Source: CAIYRG01 sp035577685 (GTDB lineage: Bacteria > Pseudomonadota > Alphaproteobacteria > Micropepsales > Micropepsaceae). Taken from it: DNA of 20,635 bases. Numbering within the stretch: position 1 is the first letter of the stretch; every line of letters begins with the position of its first letter. The position numbers and the translations under genes are program-made. This document shows, one piece after another, positions 8,585 through 16,113 of this stretch. The notes beneath the pieces are model-generated. The model was given only the letters and a program-made list of their open reading frames with translations. It searched no databases and was not told where the DNA came from. Location of the stretch: positions 1 through 20,635 of the forward strand of contig DATLVC010000166.1 in the NCBI GenBank assembly GCA_035577685.1, written 5' to 3'.

Positions 8585-9331
8585 TTGACGGAACACTATC
8601 TCTCTCGCCTACCTCAATTTTTCCTCACACCCGGAGGAGCGTGCCCCTACTTGCCCGGCAAGGTGGAGCGCAAAGTGTTCGCCCGGCTGATGGGCCCGCA
8701 CGCAGCACCGCTCAACGACGCGCTCACCCATTCGGGCTTTCGCCGCAGTCAGATGATCGCCTATCGCCCGGCTTGCGACGGTTGCGCGGCCTGCGTCTCG
8801 GTACGCGTCGTGGCTGCGGAGTTCACTGCCAATCGCACCATGCGGCGTATGGAACGGCTCAATTCCGATCTCGTGCGCACAGTGGTTCCACCTGAAGCGA
8901 CACGCGAACAATTCGCGCTGCTGCAAACCTATCTTGCCAGCCGCCATGCCGGCGGCGGCATGTCCGATATGGGGCTGTTCGACTATGTCGCGATGGTCGA
9001 GGAAACACCGGTCGAGACCATGCTGATCGAATATCGTACCCGCCAGCGCGACGGAAGCGCGGGCGCGCTCGTGGCATGCGCCCTGACCGATGTGCTTCAG
9101 GACGGTCTTTCGATGGTCTACAGCTTCTTCGATCCCTCGCTCTCGTTCCGCAGCCTCGGCACTTACATGATCCTGGATCATGTGCGCACGGCCGCGGCGA
9201 AGCGCCTGCCTTATGTCTATCTCGGCTATTGGGTGCGCGGCAGCCGCAAGATGGACTACAAGGCGCGGTTCCAGCCGTTGGAATCCTTGAGCCCATCGGG
9301 CTGGAAACGCCTCGCCCCCGAAGTGGGATAG
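8585..9331 (+). CDS. bpt: Bacterial leucyl-tRNA--protein transferase (aspartate/glutamate leucyltransferase)
   Basis: About 248 residues. The Bpt/ATE N-terminal domain has CPYLPGKVERKVFARL and the Cys-containing block YRPACDGCAACVSVRV. The C-terminal acyltransferase half has MVYSFFDPSLSFRSLGTYMI and YVYLGYWVRGSRKMDYKARF. It transfers Leu from Leu-tRNA to N-terminal Asp or Glu of proteins, marking them for ClpS/ClpAP degradation by the N-degron pathway. No ATG is available in frame. I chose TTG at 8585 (then TEHYLSRLPQFF), with AGGGCGGAG just upstream; a TTG at 8567 would add six residues and has no ribosome site. The stop is only 5 bases from the metG stop, on the opposite strand. Confidence 0.92.
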   Translation: MTEHYLSRLPQFFLTPGGACPYLPGKVERKVFARLMGPHAAPLNDALTHSGFRRSQMIAYRPACDGCAACVSVRVVAAEFTANRTMRRMERLNSDLVRTVVPPEATREQFALLQTYLASRHAGGGMSDMGLFDYVAMVEETPVETMLIEYRTRQRDGSAGALVACALTDVLQDGLSMVYSFFDPSLSFRSLGTYMILDHVRTAAAKRLPYVYLGYWVRGSRKMDYKARFQPLESLSPSGWKRLAPEVG

Positions 9332-9336
9332 CTCCG

Positions 9337-11067
9337 TTATTCCTGGCCGCCGAAGCGCCTTTCCCAATCGACAATTTGCTCGTCGGTGATCTTGGCGAAC
9401 AGCACGTCCGGCGGATGGATCGTCGCACCTGGAGTCAAACCATCCAGGAATTCCGTCATCGGTTCGTCCGGCCAGGGAATAACATCGGGGGCCGCCATCA
9501 CCGCTTCATGAATCTTTTTCGCCGATTCCGGAATGAATGGCGAAGACAGATGACCGAAGAGATGCACCAGATTCAGCCCCATGCGCACGCTGGCGGCCGC
9601 CCGTTCGCGGTCCGTCTTGATCGCAGTCCAGGGCGCAGCCTTGGTGAGGTATTCATTGCCCAGAACCCAGATCGCACGCAGCTCGGCAGTGGCTTTTCGG
9701 AACTCCATGGCTTCCATGAGGTCCGTATACTGAGCAAAGCGCGTCTCCAGCTCGGCCATCATCGCCGCTTCGTCCGCGCCATATGAGCCGCCTTCCGGAA
9801 CTTTCCCATCAAACCGCGCCACGCAGAACCGCGTCACACGGTTGACGAAATTGCCAAGCACATCGGCAAGATCCTTGTTCACCTGCCCTGCGAAATGCTG
9901 CCAGGTGAAATTGGAATCCGAGCCTTCCGGCGCGTTCGCCGTCAGGTAATAGCGCCAATAATCCGCCGGGAGAATCTCCAGCGCCGTATCCATGAACACA
10001 CCGCGCTTCTGCGAGGTGGAGAATTTGCCGCCGTAATAATTCAGCCAGTTAAATCCCTTGAGCCGGTCCACCAGCTTCCAAGGCTCGCCGGATCCCATGA
10101 TCGTCACCGGAAAACCGACAGTGTGGAACGGCACGTTGTCCTTGCCCATGAATTGGTAGTAACGGACGTCCTGCGCCTTCTCGCCGAACCACCAGTCGCG
10201 CCACACCTCGCCCTTGGCATTGGTGTCGGCCCATTCCTTCGTGGCACCGATATATTCGATCGGCGCATCAAACCAGACGTAAAACACCTTCCCCTTGAGC
10301 CAGCCATCGGCAATGTCGTCGGGCACCGGCACGCCCCATTCGACATCGCGCGTGATGCCGCGATCCTGCAGCCCCTCGTCCAGCCATTTGTAGGCGATAG
10401 AGGTGACGAGTGTCGGCCATTCGTCGCGGTGGCTGTCGATCCATTCGCGAAGCTGCGACACGAATTGGGACTGCTTGAGGAAAAGATGCGTCGAATCCCT
10501 GATCTCGATATCCGTCGAGTCCGAGATCGCCGAGCGTGGTTCGATAAGATCGACCGGATCCAGCACCCGCGTGCAATTTTCGCACTGATCGCCGCGCGCT
10601 GCACCGTAGCCGCAATGGGGGCATGTCCCGATCACATAGCGGTCTGGTAGAAATCTTTTGTCGGCGTTGGAATAGACCTGTTTCGTGGTTCGCAATTCCA
10701 GAAATCCGCGTCGCCACAGGGCGCGCGCCAAATGCTGGGTCAATTGATGATTTTGCGGATTGGAGGAGCGCCCAAAATGATCCCAGGACAGCGCGAAGCC
10801 ATCGCCCGCTGCCTTCTGCAGCCGGTACTGCTCGTCGCAGAAACTGCGGACATCCTGGCCGGCTTCCGAGGCGGCCAGCTCGGTGGTGGAACCATGCTCG
10901 TCGGTGGCGCAGATCAGAAGGGTCTCACGGCCCCGGGCGCGCTGGAAACGGGCAAAGACATCGGCGGGAAGCTGCGATCCGGCAAGCGTGCCGAGATGTT
11001 TGACGCCGTTGATATAGGGAAGCGCACTGGTGATCAGAACGCGAAAATCACGAGAAACTGAGGACAT
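9337..11067 (-). CDS. metG: Methionyl-tRNA synthetase
   Basis: A 576-residue class I synthetase that charges tRNA-Met. The nucleotide-binding fold starts with ITSALPYINGVKHLGTL, where HLGT (24-27) stands for the HIGH motif. The connective peptide holds one zinc knuckle, C149-x2-C152-x9-C162-x2-C165. The signature loop reads KFSTSQKRG (348-356) in place of KMSKS, a variant known in this MetRS subgroup. The anticodon-binding helical domain includes NFVNRVTRFC. There is no C-terminal tRNA-binding (EMAP-like) domain, so it is the short form. The start is ATG 11067, without a strong Shine-Dalgarno. It is convergent with bpt. Confidence 0.96.
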   Translation of the reverse strand: MSSVSRDFRVLITSALPYINGVKHLGTLAGSQLPADVFARFQRARGRETLLICATDEHGSTTELAASEAGQDVRSFCDEQYRLQKAAGDGFALSWDHFGRSSNPQNHQLTQHLARALWRRGFLELRTTKQVYSNADKRFLPDRYVIGTCPHCGYGAARGDQCENCTRVLDPVDLIEPRSAISDSTDIEIRDSTHLFLKQSQFVSQLREWIDSHRDEWPTLVTSIAYKWLDEGLQDRGITRDVEWGVPVPDDIADGWLKGKVFYVWFDAPIEYIGATKEWADTNAKGEVWRDWWFGEKAQDVRYYQFMGKDNVPFHTVGFPVTIMGSGEPWKLVDRLKGFNWLNYYGGKFSTSQKRGVFMDTALEILPADYWRYYLTANAPEGSDSNFTWQHFAGQVNKDLADVLGNFVNRVTRFCVARFDGKVPEGGSYGADEAAMMAELETRFAQYTDLMEAMEFRKATAELRAIWVLGNEYLTKAAPWTAIKTDRERAAASVRMGLNLVHLFGHLSSPFIPESAKKIHEAVMAAPDVIPWPDEPMTEFLDGLTPGATIHPPDVLFAKITDEQIVDWERRFGGQE

Positions 11068-11193
11068 TCGGGCAACCGTGCTTCAGTAAGAGCCAGGAAA
11101 TGGCAACATTAGAGCAACCGCCCGGAATCTTGCATCCCTAAAACGGGGCCACGGGAAACCCGCTATGGACGCGCCGCAATCCGCCGCCAGCGC

Positions 11194-11227
11194 AAAAAAA
11201 CAGCAGGCGAGAGACCCCCGCCTGCTG
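11194..11227 (-). terminator. Rho-independent terminator
   Basis: A perfect 9-bp stem, CAGCAGGCG (11201-11209) with CGCCTGCTG (11219-11227), has a 9-base loop. On the minus strand it is followed at once by seven T residues (complement of 11194-11200). It lies 87 bases after the stop of the outer-membrane protein gene and ends that transcript ahead of metG. Confidence 0.88.
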
Positions 11228-11313
11228 CCAATTTGTTTTCGCGCTGAAAGAGCCGCTTCGAAGACTCAAACGCGAAAAATCAATCTGCCCACGACTGAGC
11301 AGATATCACATAC

Positions 11314-12141
11314 TTAGAAACCGGAACCCGCCGACTGGATCGTGCCCGGCAACCAGGGATTCAGGTTTCCATTGCGGTGATGATCGACCAGCGAACCGCC
11401 ACCCATGTACCAGCGGAATCCAACATGCCAGACATTGTCGTGAGTCTTGTCGCCGAACGCGTGAATCTGGTCATAGGCATAACCGCCGAAAACGGACACG
11501 CCGTAGTCTTCAGAAAACAACCACTCGGCCATGATCCCCCAAACGTTGAGGTTGACATCGCCGCGGTTGAAATTGACGTTCGCCCGGCCTGAGGTGAGGT
11601 CCGCCCAATCAAAGCTGCCGGTGACGGCAAGGTCAGGCACGAAATAGCCGGCCAAGGCCGCGCCGAGATAATTTCCATGGCCACCGATTTCCGAACCGGT
11701 GGAGTTCAGATAACCGCCTTTGACCATGCCGGTGACGTTGCCAAAATATTGTTCGCCAAACACGCCAAAATTGGTCACCGATCCGGCATGCGTGACCGTG
11801 TCATAATTGACGTTCACACCGACACGATTGTCCATGCCGGCCCAGAACGGGCTGATGCCCAAATTCCACTGTTCGAAACTCTCGTGCGTAGCCCAATTGT
11901 GCGTGTAATTCCCATCAATTTGCACATTCATTCCGCCCAAGCCGTTGATCGGGCCCGCCGCGCTTCCGCCCAAGAGCCAGCCCTTCCACGTCGCACCGCC
12001 CGACGTGTTGTTGTCGTTAATCGAAAAACTGGTATTCGCGGTCAAAGCCCAGTCCGTCAGCGTGGCTGCCGTTGCCTGACCAGCCGCAAGCGCCATCCCG
12101 AGAACACACGCCGTCCCCAAAATCGTTGTACGTTTAGACAT
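11314..12141 (-). CDS. Outer-membrane beta-barrel (porin-like) protein
   Basis: A 275-residue protein. Its signal peptide starts MSKRTTILGTACVLGMALAA and ends near A-T-A. The mature part has repeated amphipathic strands rich in Gly, Asn and aromatic residues (MNVQIDGNYTHNW, VGVNVNYDTVTHAG, YGVSVFGGYAYDQIHAFG, VWHVGFRWYMGGGS). It ends in Phe, the usual C-terminal residue for BAM recognition. The start at 12141 has AAGGAG 6 bases upstream; the open frame continues far upstream, but those codons lack protein character. It follows the glycosyltransferase-barrel fusion gene on the same strand after 281 bases and ends at the terminator at 11194-11227. A link to glycan export is inferred from position only; no specific family is recognised. 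Confidence 0.82.
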   Translation of the reverse strand: MSKRTTILGTACVLGMALAAGQATAATLTDWALTANTSFSINDNNTSGGATWKGWLLGGSAAGPINGLGGMNVQIDGNYTHNWATHESFEQWNLGISPFWAGMDNRVGVNVNYDTVTHAGSVTNFGVFGEQYFGNVTGMVKGGYLNSTGSEIGGHGNYLGAALAGYFVPDLAVTGSFDWADLTSGRANVNFNRGDVNLNVWGIMAEWLFSEDYGVSVFGGYAYDQIHAFGDKTHDNVWHVGFRWYMGGGSLVDHHRNGNLNPWLPGTIQSAGSGF

Positions 12142-12220
12142 CGCAATCTCCTTCGTTTCCATGCGAAACCGTTGTTTCTTGTTTTGGAAAAACGGCCGCG
12201 GTGGCGGCGTCGAAGCGACT

Positions 12221-12283
12221 CCCCCCAGCGCTATTAACATAATTCTCCTGGGGTCTGTAGCCCCGACTCCTTTGGCTGGGGGG
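12221..12283 (-). promoter_or_regulatory. Hairpin in the leader of the outer-membrane protein gene
   Basis: The 281-base gap 12142-12422 holds no separate gene. Within it, CCCCCCAGC (12221-12229) pairs perfectly with GCTGGGGGG (12275-12283). An inner hairpin GGGG/CCCC (12250-12253, 12261-12264) has a 7-base loop. On the minus strand an AGGAG 4 bases before an ATG at 12240 lies between the outer arms. That ATG is in frame with the downstream gene and would add 33 residues. This may be a translational control structure or an unrelated palindromic repeat; no known class is recognised. Confidence 0.4.
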
Positions 12284-12422
12284 TCCGAAGCATTTCCGTG
12301 CGGGGCGTCACCTTGCTGCAACAGATGCGCGACAGGACATCGAAGGATGCCGTCATTGGTCAGACCGGGCGGTCGACGCAGTTGCGAAAAGCGGCCCTCC
12401 GGTGTCCCGGACATGGGGGACC

Positions 12423-15086
12423 TCAGAAACGTTCCCAGACCCCGAAAACCACACCCAGCTCCCCCTGGTCCGCTCCGGCAACCGCACCAACCAACCCCAA
12501 TTGCACCCAAACGGACGACACCAACCTCTGTGCGGCGGAGAGTTGAAGCTTTGAAAGGCCATATGGCCGATAGGCCCCCCGTGCCTCTCCGGTGCTGACA
12601 ATCGAGAAGGATTGGAGCATCAGAAGCCCTCCGTCCCACGGCTCGATACCCCCTCCGAGGTCGACCAGGAACTCGTCGGCAGGCGCCCCACCCCGCCAGC
12701 GCCATCCGGTTTCGACACCGGCAAAGCCGTGACGGCCGAAGACATCAAAACCCCCTCCGAACATCAGTCGCGCTTCGGCCCGGCCATTGAGACCGATGTC
12801 CGGGGTCAATGGAGAGTGCCGGACGCCTGAAACGCCAGCATCCAACTCTGCCGACAAGACGGAATAATCGCTGCGGTTGAGGACCGTACGAATTCCTGCC
12901 CAGGCATTGTCGAAATTGGTGCGCCGTCCATCCGCGGTTATCTGCTGCTGCAGGTCGCTGTCGAGGATCAGAGTCGCGTTTGCTGCAGCGCCATATTCAA
13001 GATGCACATCGATGATGGAATTGACGGACCCGGCAGCAAGACCGGCTTGCTCCTTTGTCACCGTCACGCCTTGAATAAGTTCGACATCGCCCTTCTCCTT
13101 AAGCCACGGGTTGGCGCTGGCGATCTGCGCCGCGAAACAGGCAAGTACGCCAAGGATCGGAGCGGATCGCGCCAAGGCCAAACGCCACGCGTGGGATCGC
13201 CTCGCCCCGCCTGAGAGACCATGTTCGGTCTTTTCCCAATGGTGTGGATTGGTCCGAAGCTGCCACAGCGCCTTGTAGGCTGCCGCGGAAATCAACAGCC
13301 AATAGAGAGAGACCCCGGCGCCATAAGGGACCAAACGCAACCAGCGCCGCTTCAACGGGGCCAGCATGGCCAGCAGCGTCAGCGCGCCATTGCCCGCGAT
13401 GAGCGCGAAATAGGAGGTGCCGACCACAGCCGCGTTATAGAGGCCAAGCTGCGCATAGCCTCCGGCCATCCCTAGACCGAGCGTCACGATCCAGACCACC
13501 GGCGCCAGCAGGCTGGTGGTCACTGCCCCGAGCACAAAAACCACGAAACCCGAAAACGGCCCGAGGCCGACCGCGCGCGCAAATTCCACCGGCGCCCGCA
13601 GATGCACCAAGGCGGTTTGCATGTAGCCTTTCAGCCAACGCGACCGCTGACGAATCCAACCGGTGAGCGAAGGGGTGGCCTCCTCGTAGGTCGAGGAGTC
13701 GAAGGTACGAACGCGATGGCCGCGCCGCGCCAAGCGCACGCCCAAATCCGCGTCTTCCGTGACATTGAAAGCATCCCATCCGCAAACCGAGGTCAAAATC
13801 TCCGCGCGGAAATGATTGGAGGTGCCGCCCAGGGGAATGGGAATGCCGAGCCGCTCCAATCCGGGAAGAAGAAAATCGAACCATGCCGCATATTCGAGAG
13901 CGAACATGCGCGTCAGCCAATTGTCCTCGGCATTGTAGACATTGAGCCGCGCCTGAAAGACGGCAACGTCCGGCGGAGCGGTGCGAAACGCTGCGACGGC
14001 TTTCTTCAATTGATCAGTTTCAGGACGGTCCTCTGCGTCATAGATGACGACATAGGCACCGCGAATGAACCGCAATGCGTAATTGCACGCGCGCGGCTTG
14101 GTTCTCGGAAGGGATTCAGGAACTTTGAGAATTTCAAATCGGCCGTCGAGATCGAGCGCTTTGGCGGCGGCAATCGTCTCGAAATCGTCTTCTTCCAGGA
14201 TAAGTTTTATGTCGAGCTTGGCCGCCGGATAATCGAGCACCTTCAGTGCCGCGATAACGCGCGCAACCATATGCGCCTCGCGATAGAGCGGCACGAGGAT
14301 GGAGTAAACCGGCAGATCGCAATCCTTCAGGCTTGCGACTGTTTCGGGCGAAATTCTTGTGCCGACTCCGGCGCCAATGCCTCCCGCGGCGAAAAGCAGA
14401 AGACGCAGGACGATATTCGCGCCGTAACACAATCCGACCGACAAAATTGCAAGCGTTGCGGCAAATGCCGGTGCCGCGACAAATCCTGTTGCCAGCAGGC
14501 CTATGACAGCCGCGGCCAATAATTTCTGCAGCATCGTGGCGACGTGACGCGCCGAAAATTCGGGCGCACGCTCATCCAGTCTAAAGACCGCATCATGATT
14601 GAGCCGATCCCGGAACAACCGCTGGGCCGTCCAAATGATGTCGAATTTTCCCGTGACGGCGATGCGCGCATCCGGGCCATACAAGCGCGCGGCCAGCCGG
14701 TACAAATCGGGCGAGGGATCGGCACACGCTATGATCGTGACGCCGCCTAGCTGCCGCCAGGGAATCAACAACCGCGCAAGATAAAGATCGAGATGCGCAC
14801 CATCGACCAGCCGTTCGTCGGGCGGTTCGTGAATCAAATCCACAAAGGGCAAGCCGAGACCTTCGGCGAGCGTCTCCGCCAATTCGATCGGCTTGATTGC
14901 GCCATCGGCAATCAGCACCTCCCCGAACCGGCAACCCCAAATTGTCTGTCGTTCGAGCACACCCGCAATGGCGTCGGGCGCCAGAAGCCCGCGCGCAACA
15001 AGCCGCTCTCCCAAACGCTGAGAGACAAAGCGGCTTTCGGTCTCCGACGGGGAGACCTGCCCCAATGACGCCGGCGACGGGCCCAA
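12423..15086 (-). CDS. MshEN domain - family 2 glycosyltransferase - beta-barrel fusion (NfrB-like)
   Basis: An 887-residue protein in four parts. (1) MshEN: two 24-residue motifs, 24-47 (RLGERLVARG...LERQ) and 53-76 (RFGEVLIADG...LAEG), are separated by 5 residues, the layout known to bind c-di-GMP. (2) Two membrane helices lie at about 188-234. (3) A processive GT2 domain at about 255-505 has EEDD (298-301), DAED (350-353), TED (443-445) and QRSRW (480-484), with several membrane helices to about 610, ending NPHHWEKTEHGL (613-624). (4) A signal-peptide-like segment at 634-658 ending A-S-A leads to 229 residues of beta-barrel character ending in Phe. Parts 1-3 resemble NfrB, the c-di-GMP-responsive glycan synthase of the N4 phage receptor system. 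Part 4 is not normally attached. The start is TTG 15086: an in-frame stop lies just upstream and no ATG precedes the MshEN motif. Confidence 0.85.
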   Translation of the reverse strand: MGPSPASLGQVSPSETESRFVSQRLGERLVARGLLAPDAIAGVLERQTIWGCRFGEVLIADGAIKPIELAETLAEGLGLPFVDLIHEPPDERLVDGAHLDLYLARLLIPWRQLGGVTIIACADPSPDLYRLAARLYGPDARIAVTGKFDIIWTAQRLFRDRLNHDAVFRLDERAPEFSARHVATMLQKLLAAAVIGLLATGFVAAPAFAATLAILSVGLCYGANIVLRLLLFAAGGIGAGVGTRISPETVASLKDCDLPVYSILVPLYREAHMVARVIAALKVLDYPAAKLDIKLILEEDDFETIAAAKALDLDGRFEILKVPESLPRTKPRACNYALRFIRGAYVVIYDAEDRPETDQLKKAVAAFRTAPPDVAVFQARLNVYNAEDNWLTRMFALEYAAWFDFLLPGLERLGIPIPLGGTSNHFRAEILTSVCGWDAFNVTEDADLGVRLARRGHRVRTFDSSTYEEATPSLTGWIRQRSRWLKGYMQTALVHLRAPVEFARAVGLGPFSGFVVFVLGAVTTSLLAPVVWIVTLGLGMAGGYAQLGLYNAAVVGTSYFALIAGNGALTLLAMLAPLKRRWLRLVPYGAGVSLYWLLISAAAYKALWQLRTNPHHWEKTEHGLSGGARRSHAWRLALARSAPILGVLACFAAQIASANPWLKEKGDVELIQGVTVTKEQAGLAAGSVNSIIDVHLEYGAAANATLILDSDLQQQITADGRRTNFDNAWAGIRTVLNRSDYSVLSAELDAGVSGVRHSPLTPDIGLNGRAEARLMFGGGFDVFGRHGFAGVETGWRWRGGAPADEFLVDLGGGIEPWDGGLLMLQSFSIVSTGEARGAYRPYGLSKLQLSAAQRLVSSVWVQLGLVGAVAGADQGELGVVFGVWERF

Positions 15087-15276
15087 TGCCGTCAGGCCGC
15101 CTTACGGGTCCACAGGGCAAATACAGATGAAGGCGCGCACAGGAAACTCTGCGCGCCCCAAATTGCGCTGGACATGCTACCCCTACCATCCCGGCACACC
15201 GTCTCACGTTCGGCGTGTTCCGACGTGCAGCCTCGCGTACTGGGCGAGAAATCTTGATTAATATTGTAAGGTTGTA

Positions 15277-15304
15277 CAATTGTAGATTGTGCAATCTACA
15301 ATTG
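15277..15304. promoter_or_regulatory. 28-bp near-perfect palindrome upstream of bfd
   Basis: The left arm CAATTGTAGATTG (15277-15289) and right arm CAATCTACAATTG (15292-15304) are perfect 13-base reverse complements around a 2-base centre. It lies in the 290-base gap between the divergent glycosyltransferase gene and bfd, about 15 bases upstream of the bfd -35. Its position suits an activator or second repressor of bfd-bfr, or a regulator of the opposite gene. The binding protein is unknown. Confidence 0.6.
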
Positions 15305-15320
15305 CGCTCAAACGCAATTG
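15299..15320. promoter_or_regulatory. Second palindrome overlapping the first
   Basis: CAATTGCG (15299-15306) and CGCAATTG (15313-15320) are perfect 8-base arms around 6 bases. The site shares a CAATTG with the palindrome at 15277-15304 and runs into the -35 of the bfd promoter. Three CAATTG copies therefore start at 15277, 15299 and 15315. Confidence 0.5.
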
Positions 15321-15346
15321 ACAATCATTCGCATCTTTGCGATAAC
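15317..15346 (+). promoter_or_regulatory. bfd-bfr promoter with overlapping Fur-box-like site
   Basis: TTGACA (15318-15323), a 17-base spacer and GATAAC (15341-15346) form a good sigma70-type promoter 30 bases before the bfd ATG. Bases 15317-15335 match 15 of 19 positions of the classical Fur consensus AATGAGAATCATTCTCATT, and this site covers the -35. Iron-dependent control of an iron-storage pair is therefore likely. Whether the regulator is Fur, or Irr/RirA as in many alphaproteobacteria, is not decided by sequence. Confidence 0.6.
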
Positions 15347-15376
15347 ATCGGCCGTGGTTCAATCCGGCTGACTTTA

Positions 15377-15565
15377 ATGATCGTTTGTGTCTGCAATAGG
15401 CTTAGTGAGGCGAAGATTCGCGGCGCAATTCAATGCGGCGCAGATTCGCCGGATCAGGTCTACGCGCATAATGGCGTCAGAAAGGTCTGCGGCACATGCC
15501 AAGAAACGATCGCAACAATGCTTCAGGAGCGCGAGCCGCAGGACATGCTCCAGGCGGCGGAGTGA
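15377..15565 (+). CDS. bfd: Bacterioferritin-associated ferredoxin
   Basis: A 62-residue [2Fe-2S] protein with the exact Bfd cysteine pattern C4-x-C6 and C38-x2-C41 (MIVCVCNRLSEAKIRGAI, KVCGTCQE). It docks on bacterioferritin and reduces stored ferric iron so that Fe2+ is released. The start at ATG 15377 puts the cysteines at the positions known for the family. The frame extends upstream but that part is the promoter region. Its stop overlaps the bfr start (GTGA), so the two genes are translationally coupled. The promoter at 15317-15346 carries a Fur-like site. Confidence 0.95.
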   Translation: MIVCVCNRLSEAKIRGAIQCGADSPDQVYAHNGVRKVCGTCQETIATMLQEREPQDMLQAAE

Positions 15566-16083
15566 AGGGCGCGAGCGCGCTGCGCAACGATGCCAAGACG
15601 ATCGAATTTCTGAACCTCATCCTCAAGAACGAGCTCACCGCGATCAACCAGTATTTCCTGCATTCGCGGATGCTGGCGAATTGGGGCGTGTCGGAACTTT
15701 CCAAGAAGGAATATGAGGAATCCATCGACGAGATGCGCCATGCGGATTCGCTGACGCAGCGCATTCTGTTCCTCGGCGGCCTTCCCAATCTGCAATATCT
15801 CGACAAGCTTCTGATCGGGGAGAATGTCGAGGAAGTGATCTCCTGCGATCTCACCTTCGAATACAAGGCGCTTGCCGATTTGCGCAACGCGATTGCCTAT
15901 GCCGAGTCGGTCCAGGATTACGGCACGCGCACGCTCTACGAAGGAATCCTCAAGAGCGAGGAAGAGCACATCGATTACCTGCAAACGCAGCAGCGGCTGA
16001 TCGCGACCATCGGCCTTGCCGATTACATCCAGGTGCAGACGCACCCCAACGCCGCCACCGCGCTTGACCCACCGGGGGATTAG
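15562..16083 (+). CDS. bfr: Bacterioferritin
   Basis: A 173-residue four-helix ferritin subunit that forms a 24-mer iron store. All ferroxidase ligands are present with a constant +6 shift relative to E. coli Bfr: Glu24, Glu57, His60, Glu100, Glu133 and His136, with Tyr31 also kept. Met58 is the haem ligand at the dimer interface. The shift comes from a short N-terminal insertion (ASALRN) after MKG. The start is GTG 15562, overlapping the bfd stop; it gives the usual M-K-G start of the family. A longer frame from 15496 runs through bfd and is rejected. It is convergent with the sulfatase gene 30 bases away. Confidence 0.95.
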   Translation: MKGASALRNDAKTIEFLNLILKNELTAINQYFLHSRMLANWGVSELSKKEYEESIDEMRHADSLTQRILFLGGLPNLQYLDKLLIGENVEEVISCDLTFEYKALADLRNAIAYAESVQDYGTRTLYEGILKSEEEHIDYLQTQQRLIATIGLADYIQVQTHPNAATALDPPGD

Positions 16084-16113
16084 TCCTCCCAGGCATTCGC
16101 GCGCGTAGCCAAT

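Noticed and set aside
9337..11067. Loss of HIGH and KMSKS signatures in methionyl-tRNA synthetase
   Set aside because: HLGT and FSTSQKRG are normal variants in this MetRS subgroup, and the zinc knuckle and other blocks are intact.
12142..12705. N-terminal extension of the 275-residue outer-membrane protein to a 463-codon frame
   Set aside because: The extension is Arg/Gly/Pro-rich, overlaps the end of the upstream gene and precedes a clear signal peptide that has its own strong ribosome site.
13602..14522. Plus-strand open frame of 306 codons opposite the glycosyltransferase domain
   Set aside because: Composition is that of an antisense shadow; the minus-strand frame holds all recognisable motifs.
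15496..15561. Longer bacterioferritin start inside bfd
   Set aside because: It would add 22 residues read from the bfd coding region; the GTG at 15562 gives the normal M-K-G start and overlaps the bfd stop.
16071..16087. GGGGGA/TCCTCC hairpin at the bfr stop, as a terminator
   Set aside because: Short stem with a G-U pair and no T-run; it could also arise from the stop-codon context alone.
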